Shown: one piece after another, positions 36,787 to 45,901 of the stretch
Layout of the letters: each line of letters begins with the position of its first letter
Position numbering within the stretch: the first letter of the stretch is position 1
Origin: Flavobacterium ovatum
GTDB taxonomy: Bacteria > Bacteroidota > Bacteroidia > Flavobacteriales > Flavobacteriaceae
NCBI RefSeq assembly: GCF_040703125.1
Contig: NZ_CP160035.1
Location: 4,078,001-4,142,000 of the forward strand
DNA length: 64,000 nt
Direction: 5' to 3'
Made by a program: the position numbers and the translations under genes
Notes under the pieces: generated by a model
Database searches by the model: none
What the model saw: the letters and a program-made list of their open reading frames with translations, nothing else
Told to the model about the DNA's origin: nothing

Positions 36787-36832
36787 TTTAATCAAATGCA
36801 CTTTTTGTTATAGTTGCGTACTAAATTTTGAT

Positions 36833-38008
36833 TTAAGCAACCAATTTCTCTTTGGTGATTTTATCCACAATCAAGGCTATTGCACCGTCTCCTGTAACGT
36901 TGCAGGCAGTACCAAAACTATCCATTGCAATATATAAAGCAATCATTAACCCAATCATTTCTTCGCTGAATCCTAACATCGATTGCAAAATCCCTACAGC
37001 CGCCATAATCGCTCCTCCAGGAACCCCCGGAGCCGCAACCATAGCAATTCCTAGCATAAAAATAAAACCTGCAAATAAGGTAAAATCAAAAGGCAGTCCC
37101 TCTAAAATCATTAATGCCATCGCACAAGCGGTAATTTTCATGATACTTCCTGAAAGATGAATGGTAGCACATAACGGAATGACAAATCCAGCTATTTTCT
37201 CTGAAACACCATTTTTTAAAGTTTGCTCCAAGGTAACAGGAATAGTTGCCGCCGAAGACTGTGTTCCTAATGCAGTGAAATAGGCCGGCATCATCTTCGC
37301 TAATAATTTAAAAGGATTCTTCTTGGTAATCGCACCTGCAATGGTATATTGAAGCAGTAATAAGATTAGATGTAAAGCGAAAATTACCCCAATAATATTT
37401 ATAAAAACCGAAAGGATTGAAAACACTTTTCCGCTAAAGGACATCCTCGCGAATATACCCAATATGAATAATGGCAATAGTGGGACTATGACGTTTTCTA
37501 TTAATTGCATGATGATCTTCTCAAAGTCTTTGACTACTAATTTTAAGCTTGATTTTTCTTGGTATGAAAGCCCTAAACCAATCACAAATGCCAAAACTAA
37601 AGAGGTCATAACATCCAGTGCTGGCGGAATGGTAATGCTAAAATAGGGGGTTAATTCGGGACCTGAAGCACCAACTTGCGCAACCTCATTTACATGAGAT
37701 ACTAAAAGTTGAGGAAATATACCAGAGGCGACAAAATAGGTCATAAAGCCCGAAAATAAAGTCGAACCGTAGGCAATAGCAGCCGTAAGTAACAATAATT
37801 TACCAGCACCTTTTCCTAGGTCGGAGATGGCTGGCATTATCAACCCCATGATAATTAAAGGGATGGAGAAACTTAAAAACTGTCCGAAGAAAGCATTAAA
37901 AGTGGTAAATATTCTGTTTATTGATTCGGGTAAATATAGTCCGAAAACAATTCCTAGAACGATAGCTATAAAAACTTTAAAAAGTAAGTTCGAAAATAAA
38001 TGCTTCAT
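36833..38008 (-). CDS. Dicarboxylate/amino acid:cation symporter (DAACS family)
   Basis: This 391-residue protein has eight membrane helices and two hairpin loops. Key motifs are TQSSAATIPVTLE (near residue 250, the serine-rich HP1 motif), ATIHLSGSIMKI in helix 7 and AAPGVPGGAIMAAVGIL in HP2. The family imports C4-dicarboxylates, glutamate or serine with sodium or protons. It is convergent with the aldehyde dehydrogenase and stands alone on its strand. Substrate cannot be decided from the motifs. Confidence 0.92.
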   Translation of the reverse strand: MKHLFSNLLFKVFIAIVLGIVFGLYLPESINRIFTTFNAFFGQFLSFSIPLIIMGLIMPAISDLGKGAGKLLLLTAAIAYGSTLFSGFMTYFVASGIFPQLLVSHVNEVAQVGASGPELTPYFSITIPPALDVMTSLVLAFVIGLGLSYQEKSSLKLVVKDFEKIIMQLIENVIVPLLPLFILGIFARMSFSGKVFSILSVFINIIGVIFALHLILLLLQYTIAGAITKKNPFKLLAKMMPAYFTALGTQSSAATIPVTLEQTLKNGVSEKIAGFVIPLCATIHLSGSIMKITACAMALMILEGLPFDFTLFAGFIFMLGIAMVAAPGVPGGAIMAAVGILQSMLGFSEEMIGLMIALYIAMDSFGTACNVTGDGAIALIVDKITKEKLVA

Positions 38009-38194
38009 AATACAGATGCTAATGGATAAAAGACGGTCAATGTCTTAATGTAGATTTTTTTTAAGATTGCGAATATACTGCCAATGTTAGGAAAGTACGT
38101 TTTACAGCTCGTCTTTTTTTTCCCCTTTTTAATTCTCTTCGTTTTATATTTCCTTTGAAGTCTCTTTTAAACAAATGTTTTATAAGTATAGCCC

Positions 38195-38500
38195 AATTCC
38201 TTTTCAGGAAATTTGAACAAGTTTTGTAGCCTTAACATACAGTTCAATTGAACAAGCAATTACTGACGAAACTCCTTGAGGATTAGGTATTGGTGTCTAG
38301 CCTGGTGATACTGCCAAATTATTCCAATTTGCAACTGCTATCCAAGCTGGAAGAGTTTGCTTAAAATGATTTCATATGTATCCCACACATGCTCCTTTTG
38401 GTGGTATTAACAAATCTGTATTTAGTCGTGAAAACTACAAAATGCCACTAAATAATTACCCTGTTATAAAAAACACGTTGATCTCTTAGGTCTAGAAATC
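38195..38500 (+). pseudogene. Decayed 3' end of an aldehyde dehydrogenase gene
   Basis: From about 38200 the sequence aligns base by base with the end of the gene at 35234 (its region from about 36405 to 36715): for example TTGTAGCCTTAAC, GAAACTCCTTGAGGATTAGG, CTATCCAAGC-GG, CACATGCTCCTTTTGGTGGT and AACACGTTGATCTCTTA. It carries in-frame stops (TGA in place of the Gly codon, TAG for TGG), small indels and many substitutions, and there is no 5' part. It is a relic of a duplication or of an older second copy. The remaining 38009-38913 gap holds no gene; TATATTTG at 38661 may be a -7 element. Confidence 0.85.
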
Positions 38501-38913
38501 TTGTTTTTTTTTTAATTGAAAACGCTATAAAGTTTAAAACAAAAAATTCCATTCAAAATAAAAAGGAACAAAATAAAAGACAGCTATAAAGACTGACAAA
38601 CATAATAAACATACTTGGTTAACTTTTATAAAATCCTGTCTAATTATTCAATTAATGTTCTATATTTGCTAGGAATGGCATTACATCAAACCACTTTCGC
38701 TAGTTGTAAAACAACAGTTTAGATTACTAAGTTATTGGCAATAACAACTCCATAAAGCAGTAAATCTATATCATAACGAAAGATTCAAAGAAAACCACAA
38801 TAAAGAAAAATCAGCAATCTTGCCTTTTGACAGAATAGATATTATAAAAGTCTATTGTAACAACCTGAGAATATTACATTCAAATAGTATTCTTATTCTA
38901 ATGAAATATCCTT

Positions 38914-40665
38914 ATGTTCCCAATTGATATTCGCACCATTTATCTTAGCTTCATTATAATTAACATCATTAATCTGGTATTAATTAGTTCATTATATTTT
39001 CAAATAAAAAAGAGGTTCCCAGGAACGTTCTTAATCCTTCTGAGCTTTTTCATGAGTGCAACTGGAAACATTTTGGTATTTTTACGCAATTCAATTCCCA
39101 ATTGGATTTCAATCCCTTTAGCCAATGTTCTAATCGTTTCATCAACCGTTGTATTACTGATTGGATTCGAGCAATTCGTCAAGAAAAAAGGATATCAAGT
39201 TCAAAACTATATTTTAATCGTTGTTTTTCTTCTAATTCATTCTTATTTTACTTTTGAAAAACCCGATTTACACGCCAGAAATATTAACATTTCAGCTGTT
39301 TACGTGCTGATTAGCGTTCAAATCGCTTATCTCATGCTAAAAAGAACCCCTTTATCGATGCGTAAGATAACGCGTCCAGTTGGCATAGTGTTCTTTACTG
39401 TTTGTATCATTCAACTTTTTCGTGTTTATTATCTTTTACAATTTCACCAATCACCAACTGAATTATTTAAATCAAATTCATCGGAATCTCTATTTCTATT
39501 AATTTGGGAAAGCATTATCATACTACTTGCTTATAGCATTTCATTGATGTACAATAAGCGTCTAATTATTGACATGAATGCCCAAGAGGAGAAGTTTTCC
39601 AAAGCATTCCATGCTGCCCCCTTCATGATCATGTTATCTAAATTTACAGATGGGAAAATTTTTGAAGTAAACAAAAATGTTCAATCAATTTCTGGCTATC
39701 ATCCTAATGAGTTAATTGGCTTCAAATCATCAGAATTACATATTTGGGAACAAGATGAGGATCGTAATAAATTCATCACAGATTTAAACTCAAAGGGAGT
39801 AGTTTTCGAAAATGAATATGTCTATCGCAAAAAATCCGGCGAACTATTCCCTGGCTTAATGACAGCTGAAATAATCACGATAAATAATGAAAAATGTATT
39901 ATTTCAGTAATACAAGACATAACCATTAGAAAACAAGCTGACCTTAAACTTATAAATAGTGAGGCTACTTTAAGAGAATTAAATGCAACAAAAGACAAGT
40001 TCTTTTCCATCATTGCACACGACTTAAAAAGTCCCTTTAACGGCATTATAGGTTTTAGTGAAATACTAAAAGAACAAGTTAAAGAAAATGATTATGAAGG
40101 AATTTATCAATATGCTGAGATTATTAATACTTCTTCACATCATGCCATGGATTTATTATCGAACTTGATGGAATGGTCGCAGTCACAAACTGGTCGCATG
40201 AAGTACAATCCAGAATACGTTGATATTGTTCTACTAATTAAATCTACTCTAGAATTACTAAATACATCATCTGAACAAAAATTAATCAACATTAACAAAA
40301 ACACCCCTTTAGGTCTTGTCATACATGCAGATAAAGCAATGATAGAAGCCGTGCTACGAAATCTTATTTCTAATGCAATAAAATTTACCCCTCAGGAAGG
40401 AACAATTATTATTACTGCTGAAGAAAAAGAGAATACCTATTTAATTTCGGTAGCAGATAGAGGAGTTGGCATCGAAAACCGTAATGTTGAAAAATTATTC
40501 AAAATCGACAGCTCCTACTCCACTCTAGGTACCAATAACGAAGTTGGTACAGGGCTAGGACTCATACTTTGCAAAGACTTTATCGAATATCACAAAGGAA
40601 AAATTTGGGTAGAAAGTGAACTTGGTGTTGGAAGTACTTTTTATTTTTCGATTCCAAAAGTATAA
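38914..40665 (+). CDS. Membrane PAS-domain sensor histidine kinase
   Basis: This 583-residue kinase has six to seven membrane helices (residues 5-215), a PAS domain (about 225-345, with FEVNKNVQSISGYHPNELIG), a HisKA domain with the phosphorylated His in FFSIIAHDLKSPFNGIIGF near residue 369, and an ATPase domain with the N-box NLISNAIKFTP, DRGVGI and GTGLGLILCKDF. The many-helix sensor resembles 7TM-type modules that detect membrane or small-molecule signals. No response regulator is next to it, so it is an orphan in this window. The signal is unknown. Confidence 0.92.
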   Translation: MFPIDIRTIYLSFIIINIINLVLISSLYFQIKKRFPGTFLILLSFFMSATGNILVFLRNSIPNWISIPLANVLIVSSTVVLLIGFEQFVKKKGYQVQNYILIVVFLLIHSYFTFEKPDLHARNINISAVYVLISVQIAYLMLKRTPLSMRKITRPVGIVFFTVCIIQLFRVYYLLQFHQSPTELFKSNSSESLFLLIWESIIILLAYSISLMYNKRLIIDMNAQEEKFSKAFHAAPFMIMLSKFTDGKIFEVNKNVQSISGYHPNELIGFKSSELHIWEQDEDRNKFITDLNSKGVVFENEYVYRKKSGELFPGLMTAEIITINNEKCIISVIQDITIRKQADLKLINSEATLRELNATKDKFFSIIAHDLKSPFNGIIGFSEILKEQVKENDYEGIYQYAEIINTSSHHAMDLLSNLMEWSQSQTGRMKYNPEYVDIVLLIKSTLELLNTSSEQKLININKNTPLGLVIHADKAMIEAVLRNLISNAIKFTPQEGTIIITAEEKENTYLISVADRGVGIENRNVEKLFKIDSSYSTLGTNNEVGTGLGLILCKDFIEYHKGKIWVESELGVGSTFYFSIPKV

Positions 40666-40988
40666 GTAGTGCGACTATTTTTGTTACTCTGTATTCCCTT
40701 ATGAGTATCTCAGTGAGACTAATTCAACAAAAAAGCTACTCAACCATTTGTAGAAAAATATTCTTTATAGACAAGGTTAAAGAAATCAAAATTATACCAA
40801 AACTAGTCTAATATAGTCCAATCTAATTTTTATCACATCGAGGAGTAATTTTTATTCGACAAAAGGCAATATAAAATGACGTTATTTGACTGTTTACACT
40901 TCTAATTCCCCTCTTGAGAGGGGCTAGGGGTGTGTTTTTTTTTAAGTATTTATATTCCAGCTATTTAAAGTAAAACGTCATAGATAGC

Positions 40989-41159
40989 GCAATGTCATTA
41001 AGTTAAGAGATTTTTGAACGAAGATTAACGATTTCAGATTTGGTATTAGTAAATAAAAAATTTGTTGATTCTAAGCGGTTTCGTCCATCTGAAATCAAAA
41101 ATCGTTAATCAAAAATCTTAAATTATTTTATAGATTCATCCTTAACTTAATGACATTGC
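40989..41159. mobile_element. MITE-like palindromic element with 19-base terminal inverted repeats
   Basis: GCAATGTCATTAAGTTAAG (40989-41007) is a perfect inverted match to 41141-41159. Inside, GATTAACGATTTCAGATT pairs with AATCTGAAATC..CGTTAATC-like arms, so the 171-base element can fold on itself. The core is related to the tandem units at 14469-14836. No coding frame and no obvious target duplication are seen. Just upstream, 40905-40935 holds another small repeat (CCCCTCTTGAGAGGGG). Confidence 0.75.
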
Positions 41160-41201
41160 ACTCGATGTGACAATTGAACTATTTCATAAACATTATTCGT
41201 A

Positions 41202-41719
41202 TTAGTTTTTCTTAATCAGAAGTTTCTCTTTTAAAAGTTCTTTTAATTTAGCTACTATCTCAGGATGAGCATCGGCAATGTTTATCGATTCTTTTTCTTT
41301 TGAACTGTGATCGTATAATTCCATTGCTCCTTTTTCATGCACTGTCATTCGGTACTTATCCGTCCTAATTGAGTTTTCCTTTGAATTATAACTTAATCTG
41401 GTATGTCCAATTTTGCTAGGGTTTTCTAACATGGAAATTAAAGATTCTCCATTTGCAAAATTTGGAATTTTAATTCCTGTTAAATCACACAAAGTTGGAA
41501 AAACAGCTACTGTTTCTACTATTCCAGTTGTTTTCTTCCCCTTATATTTAAGGGCTGGATAAGCAATAATCAGTGGCGACCTTACTCCTTCTTCAAATAA
41601 ATTATGTCTCCCCCAGATGGCATGTTCTCCCAAACATTTTGTGCTTTTTTTGATTGTGAGCTCAGTAAATTACAGTTTATTCCAGCCTTAAGAACATAAA
41701 GAACAATTAGCATTTTCAT
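41202..41719 (-). pseudogene. Sulfatase gene with large internal deletion
   Basis: The C-terminal 143 residues (from 41633 down) are a sulfatase end: LGEHAIWGRHNLFEEGVRSPLIIAYP followed by FPTLCDLTGI and RTDKYRMTVHE. The catalytic Cys/Ser motif and the N-terminal domain of about 300 residues are missing. An ATG at 41719 opens a short signal-like peptide (MKMLIVLYVLKAG) in another frame that stops inside this region. This fits a deletion that joined the first codons to the last third. It cannot be an active enzyme. Confidence 0.8.
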
Positions 41720-42086
41720 CTTACTTCAGCTAAATTTTAGAAATTGCAAGGTATTTATTAATTTCTACTAAATTCATTTTAACTAGAAATCCACTACTAT
41801 TTTCGATAGAAACAAAAAACCTCAACTAAGTAAACAACTTAAAAATAGTTTCACCAAAACATATATCGCACAAAACTACGTATCAATCCTTCAATAAAAA
41901 CACAAAACATTCATGATGAAAAATTACAAAAAAATCACATAATCCTACCAAAATGAAGGAACAACATTAAAAACGAACGATTATACTAAAATAAATCGTT
42001 AATTAATTACACAAAACACATTTTTTAATCAAAATTTTAAGAAATCCCCAATTAAGTATAAAAATATCAATTCTAAGCATTGTAAT
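41720..42086. other. AT-rich region upstream of nirB
   Basis: Nothing coding is seen. The 3' end merges into the nirB promoter and operator. Confidence 0.4.
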
Positions 42087-42122
42087 TAAGTATAACTACG
42101 TATATTTGCTACGTAATACTTA
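42087..42122 (+). promoter_or_regulatory. nirB promoter with AAGTA-N4-TACGT operator
   Basis: AAGTA-TAAC-TACGT (42088-42101) runs into the -7 element TATATTTG (42101-42108). A second inverted arm, TACGTAATACTTA, follows at 42110-42122. TTG at 42080-42082 is a possible -33 element (18-base spacing). The same half-sites with four-base spacing occur at the narK, FNR-like and porin genes. Confidence 0.7.
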
Positions 42123-42133
42123 ATAATGATATT

Positions 42134-44647
42134 ATGATTAAAATAATAGTAGTCGGAAACGGCATGGTGGGTTTCAAATTTTGCGAAAAATTTATCTCAA
42201 AATCTGGACAAGAAAAATATCAAATTACCGTATTTGGTGAAGAACCAAGACGTGCTTATGACCGCGTTCACCTTAGTGAATATTTTGCAGGAAAAACAGC
42301 TGATGATTTATCAATGTCAACCGCAAATTGGTACGAAGAAAATAATATCATATTAAATACTTCTGAATTAATAACAGATATTCATAAAGAAAGCAAAACC
42401 ATTACTACTCATTTAGAAAAAACACATTCTTATGACTATTTGGTTTTAGCTACAGGATCATCTGCTTTTGTACCTCCAATTGAAGGAGTAGAAAAAGAAG
42501 GGGTTTTTGTTTATAGAACCATCGAAGATCTTGATGCTATTATGGCTTACGCCAAAAAAATAAAAGCAAACGGTTCGACTGAAGCTGCCGTTTTAGGTGG
42601 TGGATTACTAGGTCTTGAAGCTGCCAAAGCTGTTCGTGATTTGGGATTAAATCCTCATGTAGTTGAATTTGCGCCTCGATTGATGCCAAGACAATTGGAC
42701 AAAGGAGCAAGTAATATGTTGCAATCAAAAATTGAAGCATTAAATATAGGAATACACCTTAACAAATCGACTCAATATATTGCCGGAAAGGACGCTATAA
42801 CAGGCATGATGTTTGAAGGTGATCATTTACTTAAAGTAGATATGTTAGTAATCTCTGCAGGTATCAAACCAAGAGACGAATTAGGAAAAGGTGCGGGTCT
42901 AGAAGTAGGCGTACGTGGTGGTATTGTGGTAAATAACAAAATGCAAACTTCAGACCCAAACATTTTTGCTATTGGAGAAGTCGCTTTGTACAATCATATG
43001 ATTTACGGATTGGTTGCTCCAGGTTATGAAATGGCCGATGTAGCTGCTGAACAAATTATAGGGTCAGATAAACTGATGAGAGAAACCATAGATATGTCGA
43101 CTCAATTGAAATTGATCGGTGTTGAAGTGGCTAGTTTTGGAGATCCTTTTATCGAAAACGAAGAGGTTACGGCTATTGTTTTCGAAAATAAATTCAATGG
43201 CACTTACAAAAGAATCAATGTAACCAAAGACGGGAAAACATTATTAGGAGGAATTCTAGTGGGTGATTCTAGCGATTATAACGGTTTATTCCAAATATAT
43301 AGTAATGCAATGGCATTACCCCCAAATCCCGAGGACTTAATCTTAGGATCAAGAGGTGGCGAAGGTTCTACATTAGGAAACGCAATGGACTTACCCGATA
43401 CTGCGGTAATTTGTTCTTGCGAAAATGTAACCAAAGGTGCAATTTGTTGCTCCATTACTGACGGAACCTGCGAAACTATGGGTGATGTTGTAAAATTGAC
43501 CAAAGCAACTTCTGGTTGTGGTGGTTGTAAACCAATGGTTGTTGACTTGGTAAAAGCGGCTCAAAAATCGATTGGTAAAGAAGTAAAAGAAAGTATTTGT
43601 GAACACTTTCATTATACGAGACAAGAGTTATTTGATATTGTAAAAATCAACAAATATACCAACTTTTACGAAGTAGTCGATCATCACGGAAACGGAGATG
43701 GTTGCGAGGTTTGTAAACCAGTTGTTGCCTCTATTTTCTCTAGTATCTATAACGATACTGCCAACAAGCACGTTACGACTCAAGATACCAACGATAGATA
43801 CTTAGCCAACATTCAACGTAACGGAACCTATTCTGTAGTTCCTAGAATTGCTGGAGGTGAAATCACTCCTGAGAAACTTGTTGTTATTGGTGAAGTTGCC
43901 AAACAATTTGGATTGTATACTAAAATTACGGGTGCACAACGTCTCGATTTATTTGGAGCAACCTTAAATGATTTGCCTGCTATCTGGAAAATACTAATCG
44001 ATAATGGATTTGAAAGCGGTCACGCTTACGGAAAATCATTAAGAGCAGTTAAGAGTTGTGTAGGTAATGCATGGTGTCGCTACGGTATGGATGACAGTAC
44101 AACTTTTGCAATCGAATTGGAAAACCGTTACAAAGGAATTCGTTCTCCTCATAAATTAAAAGGTGGTGTTTCTGCTTGTATTAGAGAATGTGCCGAAGCT
44201 AGAGGTAAAGATTTTGGTGTAATCGCTGTTGAAGGTGGGTGGAACTTATACATCTGTGGAAACGGTGGAGCCAATCCAAAACACGCTGTTCTTTTGGCCG
44301 AAACAATAGACAAAGAAACCGTTTTCAAATACATGGATCGTTTCTTAATGTACTATGTACGCACCGCAGGACCATTAGTACGTACTTCTACTTGGTTAGA
44401 AAAACTAGATGGTGGATTGGACTACTTAAAAGAAGTAATTATTCATGACCGTATTGGAATTTGTGAAGCTTTGGAAGCTGAAATGCAATCACTTATTGGT
44501 ACTTACGAATGCGAATGGAAACAAGTACTAGAAAAACCAAGGTTGATGAAACGTTTTAGCCATTTTGTAAACTCAGATGACAAAGACGATAACATCGAAT
44601 ATGTACCAATCAGAGACCAACACATGCCAAAATCTTGGAATTTTTAA
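42134..44647 (+). CDS. nirB: Assimilatory nitrite reductase large subunit NirB
   Basis: This 837-residue protein reduces nitrite to ammonium with NAD(P)H. The N-terminal FAD/NAD domain (1-400) has GNGMVG and LGGGLLGLEAAK. Two Bfd-like [2Fe-2S] domains follow, with CSCENVTKG near residue 427 plus SGCGGCKP near 461, and a second CEVCKP near 524. The sulfite/nitrite reductase part has the siroheme-[4Fe-4S] cysteines SCVGNAWC (about 641 and 647) and CIREC (about 682 and 686). The length is normal. It is followed by a 249-base repeat-filled gap and nirD. The operator upstream ties it to the nitrate regulon proposed here. Confidence 0.97.
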   Translation: MIKIIVVGNGMVGFKFCEKFISKSGQEKYQITVFGEEPRRAYDRVHLSEYFAGKTADDLSMSTANWYEENNIILNTSELITDIHKESKTITTHLEKTHSYDYLVLATGSSAFVPPIEGVEKEGVFVYRTIEDLDAIMAYAKKIKANGSTEAAVLGGGLLGLEAAKAVRDLGLNPHVVEFAPRLMPRQLDKGASNMLQSKIEALNIGIHLNKSTQYIAGKDAITGMMFEGDHLLKVDMLVISAGIKPRDELGKGAGLEVGVRGGIVVNNKMQTSDPNIFAIGEVALYNHMIYGLVAPGYEMADVAAEQIIGSDKLMRETIDMSTQLKLIGVEVASFGDPFIENEEVTAIVFENKFNGTYKRINVTKDGKTLLGGILVGDSSDYNGLFQIYSNAMALPPNPEDLILGSRGGEGSTLGNAMDLPDTAVICSCENVTKGAICCSITDGTCETMGDVVKLTKATSGCGGCKPMVVDLVKAAQKSIGKEVKESICEHFHYTRQELFDIVKINKYTNFYEVVDHHGNGDGCEVCKPVVASIFSSIYNDTANKHVTTQDTNDRYLANIQRNGTYSVVPRIAGGEITPEKLVVIGEVAKQFGLYTKITGAQRLDLFGATLNDLPAIWKILIDNGFESGHAYGKSLRAVKSCVGNAWCRYGMDDSTTFAIELENRYKGIRSPHKLKGGVSACIRECAEARGKDFGVIAVEGGWNLYICGNGGANPKHAVLLAETIDKETVFKYMDRFLMYYVRTAGPLVRTSTWLEKLDGGLDYLKEVIIHDRIGICEALEAEMQSLIGTYECEWKQVLEKPRLMKRFSHFVNSDDKDDNIEYVPIRDQHMPKSWNF

Positions 44648-44659
44648 TACTAACTAAGG

Positions 44660-44885
44660 AGGAAATATTCAGTTTCTAAGTTACTAAGACGCTGAGTTTC
44701 TAAGTTTTTTTTGATGATGGTTATATATTTTATAATTGGTCGAATAAATCTTAGGAACTCAAAATTCAAAAACTTAGGAACTTAGATACTCAGAAACTAC
44801 TCAAGACTTACAAAAAAGTTATAAACTAAGCTAAAAGCTACTTACCAAAAGCTAAAAGCTACTTACAAAAAGCTAAAAGCTAAAA
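44660..44885. repeat. Simple and inverted repeats between nirB and nirD
   Basis: TTCTAAGTTACTAAGACGCT and its inverted relative GGAACTTAGATACTCAGAAACT flank the gap, and AAAAGCTACTTAC/AAAGCTAAAAGC units are repeated in tandem at 44830-44885. A related CTAAGTTTCTAAG repeat occurs at 60493-60640 in the nrt operon. No terminator is seen. Confidence 0.6.
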
Positions 44886-44896
44886 AATTAAAGAAC

Positions 44897-45274
44897 ATGG
44901 AACACGTATTAGACAAATATAAAACGGTTACTCTTGAAGATGTAAAAGTTTGGTTTAAAGCCGGAACACTTAAAGATTTCCCAAGTAACAGAGGAGGTTG
45001 CGTAAAATACAAAGACAAACAAATTGCTGTTTTTAACTTTGAAAGAAGAAATGAATGGTATGCCTGTCAAAATGTTTGCCCTCACAAGCTAGAAATGGTT
45101 CTTTCGAGAGGAATGACTGGATCTGCCGATAACGTTCCTAAAATCGCTTGTCCAATGCATAAGAAAACATTTTCACTTGTGGACGGTAGCAACTTGAATG
45201 GTGAAGATTATTCGATTGCAACTTATCCCGTAAAAGTTGTTGAAGGAGAAGTATTGATTGGGTTTATTGATTAA
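44897..45274 (+). CDS. nirD: Nitrite reductase small subunit NirD (Rieske-like)
   Basis: This 125-residue Rieske-fold protein pairs with NirB. All four cluster ligands are visible: Cys61-Pro-His63 and Cys85-Pro-Met-His88. Some enteric NirD proteins have lost these, so here a real [2Fe-2S] cluster is likely. The N-terminal part (VTLEDVKVWFKAGTLKDFP) is typical for NirD. The DUF4202 gene starts 35 bases downstream. Confidence 0.95.
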   Translation: MEHVLDKYKTVTLEDVKVWFKAGTLKDFPSNRGGCVKYKDKQIAVFNFERRNEWYACQNVCPHKLEMVLSRGMTGSADNVPKIACPMHKKTFSLVDGSNLNGEDYSIATYPVKVVEGEVLIGFID

Positions 45275-45309
45275 AGTATGTATATTTGAAGTATCAAAAA
45301 ATACTCCAA

Positions 45310-45897
45310 ATGACAACTACACCCTTCCAACAAGCAAGCCAATGGATTGATGCCGAAAACGCTCAAGATCCAAATATAGAAATACACGAATCCATAAGTT
45401 TTCCAAAAGAACTATTATACTCTAATAGAATGTTTGCAAAACTTATGGATTTTTATCCTTCTGCCTCAGAAGAAGTACAAATAGCTTCCAAAGCACAACA
45501 CATCTGTCGTTGGAAAATCGCCCGTGACTCCTACCCAATGGATCGTGTAGGTTATTTGAAATGGAGAGAAGATTTGAAAAAATTTCATGCCAAAACTACG
45601 GCCGAGATACTTGGCAAAGCAGGTTATGATGCTGAATTTATTGCTAGAGTTACTTTCTTGATCGAAAAGAAATTACTTAAAAAAGATGCTGAAACTCAAT
45701 TACTGGAAGATGTTATCTGTCTGGTATTTCTAGAGTACTACTTAGAACCTTTTGTAGCAAAACACGACACAGAAAAATTAAAAAACATCATTCTTAAGAC
45801 ATGGAATAAAATGTCTGAAGCGGGACACCAAGCTGCTTTAAAAATCAATTACACAGCAGCAAATCTTGATTTGATCAAAGAAGCACTTGGACTATAA
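45310..45897 (+). CDS. DUF4202 domain-containing protein
   Basis: From the ATG at 45310 it has 195 residues, the usual family length; an upstream TTG at 45286 is less likely. The protein is helical with conserved HICRWKIARDSYPMDRVGYLKWR near residue 72, DAEFIARVTFLIEKKLL, and EDVICLVFLEYYL. DUF4202 genes are frequently found in nitrate and nitrite reductase clusters, but the reaction is unknown. The arrangement of His and acidic residues resembles HD-like helical proteins. It lies four bases before the sensor kinase gene. Confidence 0.88.
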   Translation: MTTTPFQQASQWIDAENAQDPNIEIHESISFPKELLYSNRMFAKLMDFYPSASEEVQIASKAQHICRWKIARDSYPMDRVGYLKWREDLKKFHAKTTAEILGKAGYDAEFIARVTFLIEKKLLKKDAETQLLEDVICLVFLEYYLEPFVAKHDTEKLKNIILKTWNKMSEAGHQAALKINYTAANLDLIKEALGL

Positions 45898-45901
45898 GCC
45901 T

